A DNA stretch of 64,000 nt from Armillaria gallica (Eukaryota; Basidiomycota; Agaricomycetes; Agaricales; Physalacriaceae): contig JBANDB010000001.1 in NCBI GenBank assembly GCA_037576215.1, forward strand, positions 3,162,001-3,226,000, given 5' to 3'. Made by a program: the position numbers and the translations under genes. This document shows, one piece after another, positions 22,295 through 33,745 of this stretch (within the stretch, counting starts at the first letter, position 1; each line of letters begins with the position of its first letter). The notes under the pieces are model-generated. The model was given only the letters and a program-made list of their open reading frames with translations. It was not told the origin of the DNA and made no database searches.

Positions 22295-24830
22295 GCTTCA
22301 GCGTCGTCGTCGTAGATATACTAGAGAATAGATGAATAGAGATGGAGGAGCATGAACAAGCTGGGGGCCAGGCATTGCCCTGACATAAGCGGAAGTTAGG
22401 GGCGGCTTGAGCACGGATCGGCGCGTCACGGAGTCTCCTTGTCGTCTGACCACCAGGACCTTGTTTCCAACTTTGAACAAATATTTTGTTGGATGGCACG
22501 GACGCATGAGGATTCTGTCTTCTCTCCATTGTACACCCTGGAGGCTGGTGCCCAACGGGCTTGAAAAAGTGTGTAAATCTACGACAAACGCGACAGTACA
22601 CTAATTGGCACATACAGGTCCTTATGCGATTGTAAACGCGTAAGAATCCAAGGAACCCCTCAAACGAGAATGTGAGGGTACCGCAAGCACGATAAGCGGC
22701 ACACCGTTATCCATGCCAGCTCGAAATCCGAGTTTATTGTCGTTGATTTCTTGTTCAATAAGGCACGCCATTCAGTCTTCTAAAGGGTACTAATACCAAC
22801 TGCCAAGGAAGAAACGGGGAACTTTGGGAACCGGTGCCTAGCTCACTGGAGCAAGACGGAAGATGCTCTGCTCGGCAACCGCCAGGGGATATCCTGTTTT
22901 ACCTCGACATTCTAAAAGGCAGCTCGAATGTTTTCGGACTCTGTCGCTGTGCTGCTGTGCATGCTGATTTCGCCTTGCACGTGGTGACAGATAATAACGC
23001 TTCCTGACCTTTCTTTCCCGAAGCATCTCTACCGAGATTTCAGCGGTTTTCTTTTTAGTCAGAGGTAAGTTCAGGTGCGTGTGTTTTGTTACTCTACCGA
23101 CAAAATTAGACTGATCAAGTCCCGGTTTTTTGAAGAGCTAGAGACATGCGTGGGATTGATTTGGTGCAGCCGACCGCAAATGAAAATAAGGACTGATAAA
23201 AGACCTTCAGCAAATGGCCGCGACGTCATACGAATCACCTGGACCCACACCAAGCGCCAGGTAAATCACTCGCTACCTGCCAACGCTGTTGGGAACAGAA
23301 ACGGCGCACTTAGTGCGTCGAAACAGAACCCCAAACAATCGGTAATCCTGTGTTGGTATGTATGACCCGAGGGCTCCGTTAAACATGATTTAAGGTGCTT
23401 CCTAATATGCCGCGGCAGTACGAAGACCGGCTTTGTAGATATACACGTGGTGGGCACGGAATAAAACCTCCGTCAATTGATTCAGCCTCTTCCTTTGATC
23501 TCTACGCGACATGTTAGTATTACCGTTACTCCCTCGCAGACTGTACTATCTGGCCGCGGCTTGGACTGGAATTCCAAGCTTATGCAAGATATCTTAATAC
23601 TCGGAAGCGCGTTATTTATCCTACATACCTGCGGTCAGTGCAACGTATACTTTCTCTAGGCCCTATCGCTTCGGGCTGTACATGCTGGGAAATCATGTCC
23701 CTGGGCCCTGGTCATACTATGTATCCCACATTGTTCGACTTAGTTTCTAGAGTCGGAGAAAGGCTCGAGTCCGACATGAGGCCGTACTGCCGCTTTCTCT
23801 AGCTTCCCTCTCCCTTTGAATGTTCGACATCCGCCAGACTTTCTTTCAAACCCCGCGTCATTTTTAGATAACCTTAACTAATAAGGATCTTTGAGCTCGC
23901 TATGAAACCTGCGGTTTGTTTCAGCAAAATGTAACCATCAAACCCTCACCATGTGCGCCCTACTTGACTCTGCTTCACCTATCGTCCCGGTTGAAGGCAG
24001 GCTAGTGTTGGAGGTGTGACTGAGCTGTTCAGCTTACCCAATTGATAGGACCTTAAAACCCCGCGTGCAGATGATGTCCCTTGGGAGCCATGCAGCGTCT
24101 CTTATTCATAGCTGGACATTGCTCTTCGAAGGACCGATGTCCGAGTCGTATAGCGAGTGACTTTGTGTTCGGTTCTGGGTGGGTCACAAGAGGTAGCCTT
24201 GAATCAGAGGTGAGGCTGGAATATATTCATCGAACTTAAAGGCACATTTCCCACTGAGCATCCGCAGGGCTCGGACTGACGAACCTGGGCCATAAACCCG
24301 CTTAGTGTCTCCTGGTCGCACTTCTGCTTAGCGGGTTGTTCCTCTTCAAGTCACCGCGCGTTTCGAATGCGAGTCTCCAGCATGGTATTCGTTTCTAATG
24401 ACGAAGCATTCATTATACGTTGTCAATCACACGATAATTCCGGTCCTCATGTCTCGATGACCCTCCCTGATACCTCGTATCTACCCTTCTGTTCTCATCA
24501 AGGAACTCTTTCCTCTTTATTTATGCTTGCAATCCATGTTCGCTCTTTAGTCGGGCTTTGAATCCAGACGCTCCCATTTAAAAGGATGCCATCCCGAGAG
24601 CCCAGCCAAACCAAACGACTGTGCTCGCTGTTGTTTGCGACAACTCCTGGAGATTTTCATGTATGTTCACAAACGGCCTGTACGATTTGACACCTGATGC
24701 AATCATGACTAGCGGTGGCAGGCTACCCCGACCTATAGGCTTTCTCTTAAAACCGGGCATACTTCGATCGAAGTAAGTGTTGGCTGTATAAATATGCTCC
24801 TCTCTTTTAACGTTCGACAATTACAGAAAT
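22295..24830. other. Long gene-poor interval
   Basis: About 2.5 kb upstream of the phosphofructo-2-kinase gene with no open frame above roughly 180 codons and none with a recognisable domain. A TATAAATA on the plus strand at 24786-24793 precedes the small Cys-rich ORF listed next. No rRNA, clear tRNA or transposon ends were recognised. Confidence 0.4.
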
Positions 24831-25151
24831 ATGTGCCATAGACAGTTACTGTTCCAACAGTCACAGGACTGCGCACATCTCACCAAAACTGGAGAGATAG
24901 CTGTTGATTGTCGATATCCAAAGTGTTTCAATAGCTCGATCCACCCACCACGCTGCGGAACGAGCAAGGCTCCCTGCTCTTGTCGGCGGTATTTTGACAA
25001 TCCCGTAAGGAAAATCACTGCGGTAGTCAGTTGCATTTCATTACCACCTCCGTCCTTGGCTCATTCCACTGGCAGGTCCCCGGGAGATGTAACGCATGCA
25101 GGGGTTGCTAATAATTCTTTCGGCGATACAAAAATCGTTGCACTCTGTTAA
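24831..25151 (+). CDS. Small Cys-rich ORF with possible zinc-binding motif
   Basis: An ATG at 24831, 38 bp after a TATAAATA, opens 106 codons without intron. The middle has a dense Cys/His pattern, C-x4-C-x5-HPP-x-C-x6-C-x-C followed by RRYF, suggestive of a small zinc-binding fold; similar Cys patterns occur in short Agaricomycete hypothetical proteins, but I cannot assign a family. There is no signal peptide or membrane segment. It stands alone in a gene-poor region. It could equally be a fragment of a decayed gene or a chance ORF. Confidence 0.3.
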   Translation: MCHRQLLFQQSQDCAHLTKTGEIAVDCRYPKCFNSSIHPPRCGTSKAPCSCRRYFDNPVRKITAVVSCISLPPPSLAHSTGRSPGDVTHAGVANNSFGDTKIVALC

Positions 25152-25878
25152 CTTATCTCTTAGATAGACTGTACCTTAAAAATTTGTAGCACTATTAGTC
25201 CATGCAGATATTACTTCGTTCTCTGTTTCAGCTATATCACCGTCACTTAGATGCGAGAACGAGCGTCGCAGTCAGGGTTTATTTTTAGATACGGCAGCCG
25301 GACGAAGTCATACTTAAGGTGTGCTTAAAGGCTATTTCCGGGTGCGCCGAGGCGCGATCGGCGATTCAGACGTTGATCAAAGCTCGGGAGGACCAGATGG
25401 GATCAGCTACCGAGCCCAGTCGTTCCCTGCAGGGAGTGAGTGGTTCTAGTACTGTTGCTAAAAATGCAGAGCCTTTTAGGTTGGATGCACATCTATATTG
25501 ATACTCTCAACACGGCGCCAACCTCCCACATGTATAATTTCTATCACCACCTTTAGACAATCCCGCTTTCTAGAACCGGCCGATGGCGCAAAACCTTGGA
25601 ATTGTTGACCCCACGGCGCACGAAACCATCCGAGAATGTCGCTGAAACAAACGTCTCAATCGGCGTGGTTGATACCGCAAACGAGCCGAGGAGAGGGTTT
25701 CAATGCGTATAATGCGTTCAGCGACCTCGGCTTGGTCGTAGATCGGCTTGGCATACAAAATAGTCATGGGGAAAAAATCCACAATGGCGCTAAGAAAAGA
25801 TTTGAGAGGGCAGTTACCAAGGTATCAGGTCAAAGCGGGAACCTTTCATACCTTATACGCTGTTACTCATACTGTGTG
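25152..25878. other. 3' flank of the probable mitochondrial gene
   Basis: The minus strand at 25550-25870 has stretches that read like exon (SARLRYQPRRLRRLF; LGWFRAPWGQQFQGF) separated by possible splice sites. They could be further exons of the neighbouring gene, but the frames do not join convincingly. A plus-strand open stretch at 25319-25501 starts with GTG and has no domain. Confidence 0.3.
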
Positions 25879-26832
25879 TCAAGGCTCGGTCCCGGATCCC
25901 TTCTGTATTGCCTGAGCGCCGTAGTAACGATGATAGCGAGACCGCATGAGCAGAGTAGACCGCATTTGCCACGCCACAGTCGCTTCATGCGCAACAATGA
26001 TCTTCTTCGCAATCTCGACGCCATCTTCGTCGCCGTCCTCCCTGAGCTTGTGCAATATCAACTGATACGTGTCCTGAGGTAGCCGTGTCTCGTTACTCTT
26101 GTGTAAAAGGTTGACGGCTTGCTGCAACCATCCCATATGGCAGCATGCATTGATCATCATGGCGCGGTAATATTGCTCTATCTGTAGCACGCGTTCTGGA
26201 TGAAGCCCCTTCTCATACTGGACCGCCGCCCGTTCTATGTCCGTGAGATAGTTCAGACCCGAGGCCGGGTCAGCAAGTAGAGTGAGTGTCTGGCCCAGAC
26301 GAGGCCAGATGTCCTTGAGGTACCCCATCGATGCAGCAACCACACCGAATTGGGTCACGATGGGGAAACTGACATCTGGAACGCCAGTGCTAAACAAAAA
26401 CCGCTGTATTCTAGAGAAAGGGCTTCCCCAACCCGGCATTTCGTGCTTTGGGGGAACAAGGGACAACCACGCCACGAATTCCTGCACAAAATCTTTGGGC
26501 TGGGATTCGATATAATGGAGGGCGGCGTCGGCATATATGATGTCGCGTTGAATGGGTACCTGGAGCGATAACAGATGAATCCGTAGTCGTCGAGCGCCTT
26601 CATACCGCTCTTGCAGCACCAGGTCCTTGAGCTCGCTAGGGTCCGGCGGAGGAGAGGACAATCTTTTCTTTTCCTCCTGGGATAGATATTGAAGAGGCAA
26701 AAAATCGGGAGACTTGATGGGCTTCCTCCGCCCTTGGGCAGTCATGTAGAAGTCATTGTGTGCAAAGCGGCAGGATTTCAGCACTGTAGAGGTAATTGCA
26801 CTGGAGTGTAATGCCAACGTTCTTGGAACCAT
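25879..26832 (-). CDS. Hypothetical helical-repeat protein, probable mitochondrial (PPR-like)
   Basis: A single open frame of 317 codons from the ATG at 26832. The N-terminus (MVPRTLALHSSAITSTVLK) is rich in Arg, Ser and hydrophobic residues without acids, as in a mitochondrial targeting peptide. The body is helical; segments such as YYRAMMINACCHMGWLQQAVNLL followed by PQDTYQLILHKLREDG have the helix-turn-helix spacing and A/N/A pattern of pentatricopeptide repeats, although the repeat is weak. If so it would bind organellar RNA in the matrix. The C-terminus may extend through introns into 25550-25870. Intact as far as can be seen; the function is not assigned. Confidence 0.6.
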   Translation of the reverse strand: MVPRTLALHSSAITSTVLKSCRFAHNDFYMTAQGRRKPIKSPDFLPLQYLSQEEKKRLSSPPPDPSELKDLVLQERYEGARRLRIHLLSLQVPIQRDIIYADAALHYIESQPKDFVQEFVAWLSLVPPKHEMPGWGSPFSRIQRFLFSTGVPDVSFPIVTQFGVVAASMGYLKDIWPRLGQTLTLLADPASGLNYLTDIERAAVQYEKGLHPERVLQIEQYYRAMMINACCHMGWLQQAVNLLHKSNETRLPQDTYQLILHKLREDGDEDGVEIAKKIIVAHEATVAWQMRSTLLMRSRYHRYYGAQAIQKGSGTEP

Positions 26833-27410
26833 AGCAGCTCTAAGTGCAGGGATGGTGGTTCACTAGCACGTCGCGAGCTTTGTAACAAGAATTTTGCGTC
26901 AGGTATGTCCAAAGAAATTGACCGTGAACGTACTCAATGACTGCCTCAAAGTTAGGCGTTCATTTAGCGATACGCCCTACTTAGTACTTGGCGGAGAAGG
27001 TAAGACGGGAATTTGAAATATAGGGCCTAGACTGGTGACTGGTAATACTCAGGGCCTGCCGCCGGCATCAACTTGTCCACTTGTCGGAAGACTCTTGATT
27101 TTTTTGAACAGAAAATTCAAACAAAAAGGTTCCCGCCGACCCTTGCCTGCTATGATTTTCCTGTTACTTCCTTATGCTAGATATGCACATACCGGCTCCG
27201 GTGTCAGTTGTGTAAGACTAAGTTCGGTGTTTCTTCGGAAATATTTACTACCGGCACTGACCTTGGCTCCATTGGCTGCGTGTTTCTACTTTTTCTTGGC
27301 AGTAGGAACGGCAGGAACGGGCCTCCAAACGTGTCTCAGAGTCACTGCGGTCAGATGGCGCCTTCTTTGCACATCGTCGAAACAGAAGTTACCTTTTCTT
27401 TCTGACTACA
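26833..27410. other. Divergent promoter region between PPR-like gene and MFS gene
   Basis: 578 bp between two divergent start codons. No TATA box, repeat or ORF with support. It must hold both promoters. Confidence 0.45.
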
Positions 27411-29200
27411 ATGTCCACGTCTATTGTTACCATCCATGAGGCATCTCGAGCTGAGAACATCGAGTTACGGGAGGTTCATGTACCAAACCCTAACATTCAT
27501 TCCAGTACCAATACCAATTCAGAGGTCGTCGAAGGACCGGGCGAGGACAAACGCAAGCGAATAAGAGGCCGGGTCCACTATGTTACTCTCTGTTGGTTCA
27601 TGTTTCTCGCAGGTCAGTCATCTGTGTATGTGCCAATTCTAAAAAATGGCTTCCAATCATAGCGTAGGCTGGAACGATGGGACGACAGGACCTCTCATTC
27701 CCAGGATGCAAACGGTTTATGACGTGAGTATACCACGTAACAGAGCGCCATAGGCAATATTGAAGCTGCTCAAAGGTCAACTACACTATACTGTCACTTA
27801 TATTCGTTTTGGCCTGCACGGTTCGTCTAATCCAGAGTAGCACATTTCTTTTCATTCATGTAATCCCAGGGATTCCTTACCGGCGCCTTCGCCAATATTC
27901 TGTTGACCCCCAAGCTAGGATTCGGAAAATTAATGGTGTTGGGTAAAAACTTCCCCCCCAAAATACTTGCCTGGTGGGCTTGATATCTATGCTAACGCAA
28001 GCCTTCGGTTACCAGGTTCATTGTTCCAAGTTATTGCCTACGCTCTGCAGGCTCCAGCACTTCCTTTCCCTGTGTTTGTAATCGCATACATGATCAACGG
28101 AGTTGGTCTAGCTTTCCAAGATGCACAGGCGAATGGTTATATCGCCTGTTATAAACATAATCCTGAGAGCAAGATGGGCCTTCTCCACGCTGTATATGGT
28201 GCTGGTGCCCTATCTTCGCCTCTTGTTGCCACTCAGTTCGCGTACCTACCCCGCTGGTCCTTCCACTATCTGGTATCGCTTGGACTCGCAGTGCTGAATA
28301 CTATATTCCTCTGGGCTGTGTTCAAGTTGAGGACTCAAGATGAATGTCTTGCAGAGATTGGAGAATCCTCGGGAGAGCGGGGAGCTAGCCAGCATAGTCC
28401 ACTCCGCCAGATCTTATCGCTCAAAAATGTTCATCTCCTTGCTTCGTTCATCTTGGTATACGTTGGAGTGGAATTCACTCTGGGAGGTACGTTACCTAAT
28501 TATTTACCCTACGACTGGATGTTTATCGCCAACATTACAACCAAAATCTAGGTTGGATTGTTACATATGTCATCCAGTTACGCGGTGGTGGGGAAAATGC
28601 TGGATACATCTCGTCCGGCTTTTTCGCAGGTCTGACTGTCGGTCGCCTCGCGCTATTGTGGGTCAACAAACTGGTATGTCCCAAGCTTTACATTACCGCG
28701 ACGTTGAGCTAACAATCAGTACAGGTCGGTGAACGGCGTGTTCTCTTTCTCTACGCTCTCTTCGCAATTGGGTACGTGCTTTATCTTTGCCACTTGCATA
28801 TTAAGTCTTAATACCCGAATATTGATCATACCAGCCTCGAAGTAGTCGTATGGCGTGTCCCCTCGCTCATCGGAGGTGGAGTAGCCGTATCTCTCGTCGG
28901 CGTTCTCCTTGGACCTATGTATCCAATTGTTATGAACCACTCGTCTCGCATCCTACCCCCGTGGCTTCTCTCAGGATGCATTGGATGGATCGCTGGGTTC
29001 GGACAAGCCGGGACCGCTGTTTTCCCATTCATCACTGGCGCGATGGCCAATTCGGTAGGAATCTCGAGTCTGCAGCCAATGTAAGTTCGGCCAAGTCGTT
29101 GAGCTCTCCACTGATTCATATTTGTAGGCTTGTCGCGATGATGGGGTTAATGATGGTGTTATGGGCGATCGTACCGAGTGAAAGACCCAAAATGATGTAA
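27411..29200 (+). CDS. Major facilitator superfamily transporter (copy 1)
   Basis: About nine exons; all splice junctions restore one frame to the stop at 29200. After a polar N-terminus (about 60 residues) come roughly twelve helices, with conserved blocks AGWNDGTTGPLIPR, GFLTGAF, GLAFQDAQANGYIAC, GLLHAVYGAGALSSPL, GYISSGFFAGLTVGR, VGERRVLFLYALFAIG and GPMYPIVMNHSSRILPPWLL. This is a fungal MFS group resembling yeast Bsc6 and fucose-permease-like carriers; the substrate is unknown. It shares at least 60 percent of residues by eye with the gene at 35576-37276, which lies in the opposite orientation 6.4 kb away. The start at 27411 (MSTSIVTIHEA) is the only nearby ATG in frame. Probably functional. 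Confidence 0.85.
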
Positions 29201-29674
29201 CGGCAGTTGAATGGCGCCCACAGGATATTCTTTTTCAAATCAACATCAGCGGGAGACCAAGGTTATCAAAGGAAGCAACAGATATGGCATCTGCGGGTCA
29301 GCAGGGGTCAGCATGACACCACAACATCGTTTCCACTTATAGAGAATAAAAACAAAGACTGCGTAAAATAATGACACGTCAACATTATACTAACGTCGGA
29401 TATATAAACCGTTTTGAGCGGCAACACTATAAACATGTAAATACAGTCATGTTTCATCTTTTCCTTTTAGCCTTTGTTGTAGTCGTTGTGGTGGTAGCAG
29501 CGGACTTTCTCGACTTCGCCGTCTTTTTGGGCGAGGGTACAGGTTCCTGGTGAGGCACCGATGATAAACGTGATGATCGTCTTCTGCTCTGTTCTGCTGC
29601 GCCTCGAGTTTCAGGTGTTAACGCACGCCCCTTCCGAAGCGCCCTGCGCGGGGGTGAAGGCGAGCGCAACGGTG
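29201..29674. other. Interval between MFS copy 1 and the ELYS-like gene, with a possible coding extension
   Basis: On the minus strand 29454-29674 stays open in a frame one base off the ELYS-like reading frame and encodes a basic Ser/Arg/Lys-rich tail (EEEDEIAPLRSPSPPRR ... TKAKRKR). It is probably the true C-terminus of that gene, reached by a one-base shift near 29698. The segment 29201-29453 has nothing recognisable. Confidence 0.45.
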
Positions 29675-31695
29675 CTATCTCGTCCTCTTCTTCTCCGAAT
29701 CATCTGTTTCATCCATCAACGCACCAGGTATACTCCGCTTCAAATTCGCGTCCCGCACTTTGACAGCACGATGCCGCGTTCCCATTTTCATTGGCTGTGC
29801 GGGGATCTCGTGGTGAACCTCCTCATCAGCATGCGGATCTCCAAACGCCCCGGGAGGCATTTTAGATGTATTGTTCACTGTTGGCGGTCGCCCATTGCTC
29901 TTGGGCTCAGGGACGCTTGGGGTGATACCAAACAAAGATTCAGAGAACGACTGCTCTGGACGAGGGGCCTGGGGGATGTCCCCTTCGTCGTGGCTCATCG
30001 ACTCGTCAGAGTCTTCATGCCTCTGCATATCGGTATCGGGTAGCTCCGTGGTATTTTCGAGACGACCATTACCGTTAGTGACATTGAACTCCTGACCCGC
30101 ACTCTTCCTGCGGTCCTGAGGTTGGAAGAATGCGTTTTGCCGCTTGGCTGCAGACTCAAACGGTATTGAAGGAGTCGATGTAGAAGGTATTGACTGCTGT
30201 GATCGATTCAAGGACTGGTGAAGGGTCGACGATGTCGAAGAGGAGAGCGGTATTGAAGGAGGAAGTATATGTGTTTGTGACGATGAGGCACCATTTGGAA
30301 AACTCGTCATAGAGTGAGCCAATGAGAAGGATTGAGAGAGACTACTTGTCGATCCAGAAGGTACGGCACGGAAACCTGTTGACCGATCTAGAGTGGGAGG
30401 TTGTATGGGGGAAGCCTTTCCATTGACCGAAGTGGGTATTAAATGTGCTGGTCTGATATCCTCCCATGAGTTCGTCATGCTGACATCGCCGCCATTGTTG
30501 TGACTGCTGGACCCCATGAAACTGGTAGAAGCGGCATCCTGAGCTTCTAATTCCAGGTCCAATACTGTGCGCTCCACTTGGGGTAGGGAAGCATAAATTT
30601 CCTGGATCATTTTTCTTCGCTCTTGGGTGATGTGATGTCCCTTGAGCGTTGAGATTGAAGAGAATTGCCGGTCCATTTTGATAGCTTCAGCATAATTACC
30701 GCTTTCAATAAGACGGACGCAAATGAGGTCTTGAAGGACAGCAATGGCTGATGGTGATGGAGTCAGATTGAGCGGTGGTTGAAGCGCGTAGGTATGGAGG
30801 ATTGACTGCTCAAAAGATGATAGAGGCAGACCCAACAACTGCGAAAGTGCAGCAGATCGAAGTGACGCTGGAGGAGTGTCAGAACAATTAAGAAGAAAAA
30901 AGACCAATAACTGACGCGTTATGCACCACTCTAGCAAAGCACTAAACAGACGTGGTCTCATCTCGTCCGATTCGTTGAATGATCGCTGATACTGCCATGC
31001 TTCGAAGAAATTAGAGTCGGCAAGTGCAAGAATGTAGAGTTTCATATCCTCCGGCTCTGTCAGAAGAGGCTTCGCCGTTCGAACATACTTGAGTATGAGA
31101 GTCGTCGGGTCTTCCGAGAGGGAGAGTGCGTGGAGAATTTTTGAGGCGTAGTCTCGATTCAAACGGGAGTCGGAAAGAAGGGCAACTGCACGCTAAGAGG
31201 CCAATCGTTTCGAAAATAACAACAAAGAAGGGATTGTAACACTCACCTGTACGTTGAGCCCCGCATCCAAATGCCAGTACGCGTCCGAGAGCGCACAGAA
31301 CTGGGGTGGTATCGACCGGGCCTGCTCAAACTTTCCCTCCCGACCATCTTCATGCCACTTGAGAAGGAAATAAACGAGACAGTCTTTTTTGAGTACGTCG
31401 TACTGAGATTCGGAAATCGCGTCTAGCAGGCGCTCGAGGGATCGCACGTCTCGTGGTGGGTATAATGTATCGGGTTCCCGTATGCCACCCAGTGACAAAA
31501 GAATGTCAAAAAGGAGCATGTCGTTCAGCGCCGCTCTTCGTCGTTCTATTTCCTGAACGACACTATCTTGCCACGGAAAAAGTTCGTCGGTGACATCGAA
31601 ATAACTGAGGTATCCTTGGGGAAGGTATTGAATCTCCTGTGAATGACTCAGAGTTGAATAGGGACTAGAGAATACTGAGCACGTACGTCCTCCAT
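29675..31695 (-). CDS. ELYS-like nuclear pore protein
   Basis: Three exons (introns 31637-31686 and 31193-31246), 638 residues to the first stop; the first exon is only 9 nt (Met-Glu-Asp). The N-terminal 300 residues form the helical ELYS-like domain, with LERLLDAISESQYDVLKKDC, ALSDAYWHLDAGLNVQRAV, ASKILHALSLSEDPTTLIL and LADSNFFEAWQYQRSF. The remainder is Ser/Thr-rich and disordered. ELYS-type proteins attach the Nup107-160 (Y) complex to chromatin or the pore at the nuclear envelope. The stop at 29675 follows GALMDETDDSEKK; a one-base shift there would continue into a basic tail down to 29454. It shares its 5' region with the divergent F-box-like pseudogene. Identity of the domain is fairly certain; the C-terminal end is not. 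Confidence 0.8.
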
Positions 31696-32152
31696 CTCAG
31701 CTAGTTTCGTCGTCACCGTTCACGTTGAGTGAACACTAGACAAATGGAACAAGAACAAGAAACGTTCATGCAGTTTGTCGTTGTTTGGCAAGTGTATGAT
31801 CATGTGACAGTCGCGTCGCGTTGGGGATGCTAAAAATTTAAACACCGTGCGATGACAAAGAGTGTTGGGGTTAAGCATAGTATGGCAAGAAAGAGTGAAG
31901 AAAGGATACAAGTCCGCCAATAGGCGTGGAAGAACCAGTCTTGAGACGAATTTGGTCCGCCAAACATGACCAAATCGAAGGCTTTCCTTCTCCCACCACC
32001 AGTCGGACCAGTCCTGCATTTATACAAGCACTCTTGACGCCCTATCCGTAATATCAACATCGCCTTCATATTTTTCTCAGAGTAGGTACTTGCCAGGTCA
32101 TAGGTGCGCAGTTCTTTATGTTGCCTCACATTACCCGTTCATACTCTTTCAG
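31696..32152. other. Divergent intergenic region, ELYS-like and F-box-like genes
   Basis: 457 bp of shared upstream sequence. Nothing beyond AT-rich stretches and no supportable ORF. Confidence 0.45.
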
Positions 32153-33498
32153 ATGAGCGAAAGCATACACATACCTCAAGGGTTCGTCGACATCGTTATA
32201 TCCAATCTTCATGACGACCTTCCTTCGCTAAAAGCATGTGCCCTCGTTTCTCATTCTTTCCTTCCGTTTAGCCAGAAAGGCATCTTCGCTTGCATCGAAG
32301 TGTTTATCGTACCACCGCCCTCTCGCAGCGGTCACACTTTCAAGAATCTTCTCAACTTGCTAATAGGCTCTCCTCACATCGCACCCTTGATCACTTCTCT
32401 TGAACTCTATGTTCATGAACGACACCCAGAATTGGTCCGAGACGAAGAATTGGCGCAAATTATACCGATATTGCCGTACATGTCATCAGTCAAACGATTT
32501 CGTCTTTCTCATACATGCGAGCTTTTCGACTGGCGCTACCTTACACCTCACGTTCAAGATGCTCTTGTCCAGTACTGGCAGACGTCCCAAATCGTGGACT
32601 CTGAACTCGAAGACATCTGCTTCATCGTCTTTGAAGGGAAGAGCCGGCTCAGACTGGATCAATGGGGAGCTCTGAAGCGTCTTTCTCTTCTCTGGTGTCA
32701 CGTTCATGAGCTCTGGAGTCCTGAAGAACAAGGATCCAACCCCCCGCGTCTAGAAGCCCTGAAGATATATGCCGAACCCGACTATACAGAAGTTTTTGGC
32801 GACAAGTTACTCAATCCGTTCTCTTGTTCTCTTGATCTTCGGTCCCTACGAGAATTCTCTGCAGTTATCACCAGCAATCCTCGGTTTGACCAAGTTCATG
32901 CCCTGCTATGCCAAGTTTCCAACACCCTGCAACGTATCTGTTTGGACGTAAGGATCCGAGGTGCATTTTTTGTATCGTTTCTATCTTCCGCTTTCTGAAG
33001 ACCTTATAGTACCCGCCTCTCATTTTCTTTCTGAATTCGACTACATGGATTTGTATGCATTCCCTAATCTACAAGCCATTCATCTTATCCTGGATACTCC
33101 ATGCGACGTCTTCCCGATTTCTAAGCTCAGTCCTTCCTTCGAGACATCACTTTAGAGGTGACATATCACCTGGACGAATATGCCGAATGGGCAATGACGG
33201 AGTGGTCAACTATCGACTCGTTTATGGCAAGCCAGAATTTGCCCGTTTGGAATCTTTCAGATTGGAGGTCCATATCTCAACCAGGGATAGTTGCCTTCCC
33301 ACTTGCTGTTTATGCGACCCATATGAGGTTGACCTTCAGGAGATCAGGCAGGCAATGCCCACACTGTATAGAAGAGGTATTTTGGACGTTGTCGTCAAGT
33401 CAGTGAGTAATCATCGTTTGCTCGTCCATCTTTATGTGAATTGTCTTCCTAGCACGCACAATTTGGAACAAGAACTGGGAATACCGCAACGAGCTTAG
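32153..33498 (+). pseudogene. F-box-like protein gene (copy 1), frame broken three times
   Basis: ATG at 32153 (MSESIHIPQGFVDIVI), with an F-box-like start (FVDIVISNLHDDLPSLKACALVS) and the family blocks SPHIAPLITSLELYV, VQDALVQYWQTSQI, WGALKRLSLLW and DLYAFPNLQAIHL, then a C-terminal DLQEIRQAMPTLYRRGILDVVVK. It is clearly related to the gene at 37646. The frame breaks at the T run 32966-32971 (one extra base), near 33136 and near 33233 (one base lost each); each time the family sequence resumes at once in the next frame. No splice sites explain these. Without them the gene would have about 440 codons and no intron. Either a recent pseudogene or indel errors; the encoded protein would be a predicted ubiquitin-ligase adaptor of unknown target. 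Confidence 0.7.
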
Positions 33499-33745
33499 GA
33501 GAGTGGGAGTCAATAGATAGATGAAGTCGGAGTGCGCGTTAGTTTTTGCCTTTGCTCTTGTACCGCTGCGCGTTGATCGTTTAGATTGTCCACTGCTCAT
33601 GTTTTCCACCCAGTTCAATTTTATAAATGAGATCTTAGCATTCACATATTTGCTCCCATGATGATGTCATCGCAGTTTGTTCGTAACTGCCTTGCTTCTC
33701 TACCACGACTATACAGCTAACACGACGGCGTGGCTAAAAAACAAA

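Noticed and set aside
25319..25501. 60-codon plus-strand ORF
   Set aside because: GTG start, no domain, and no evidence of upstream exons.
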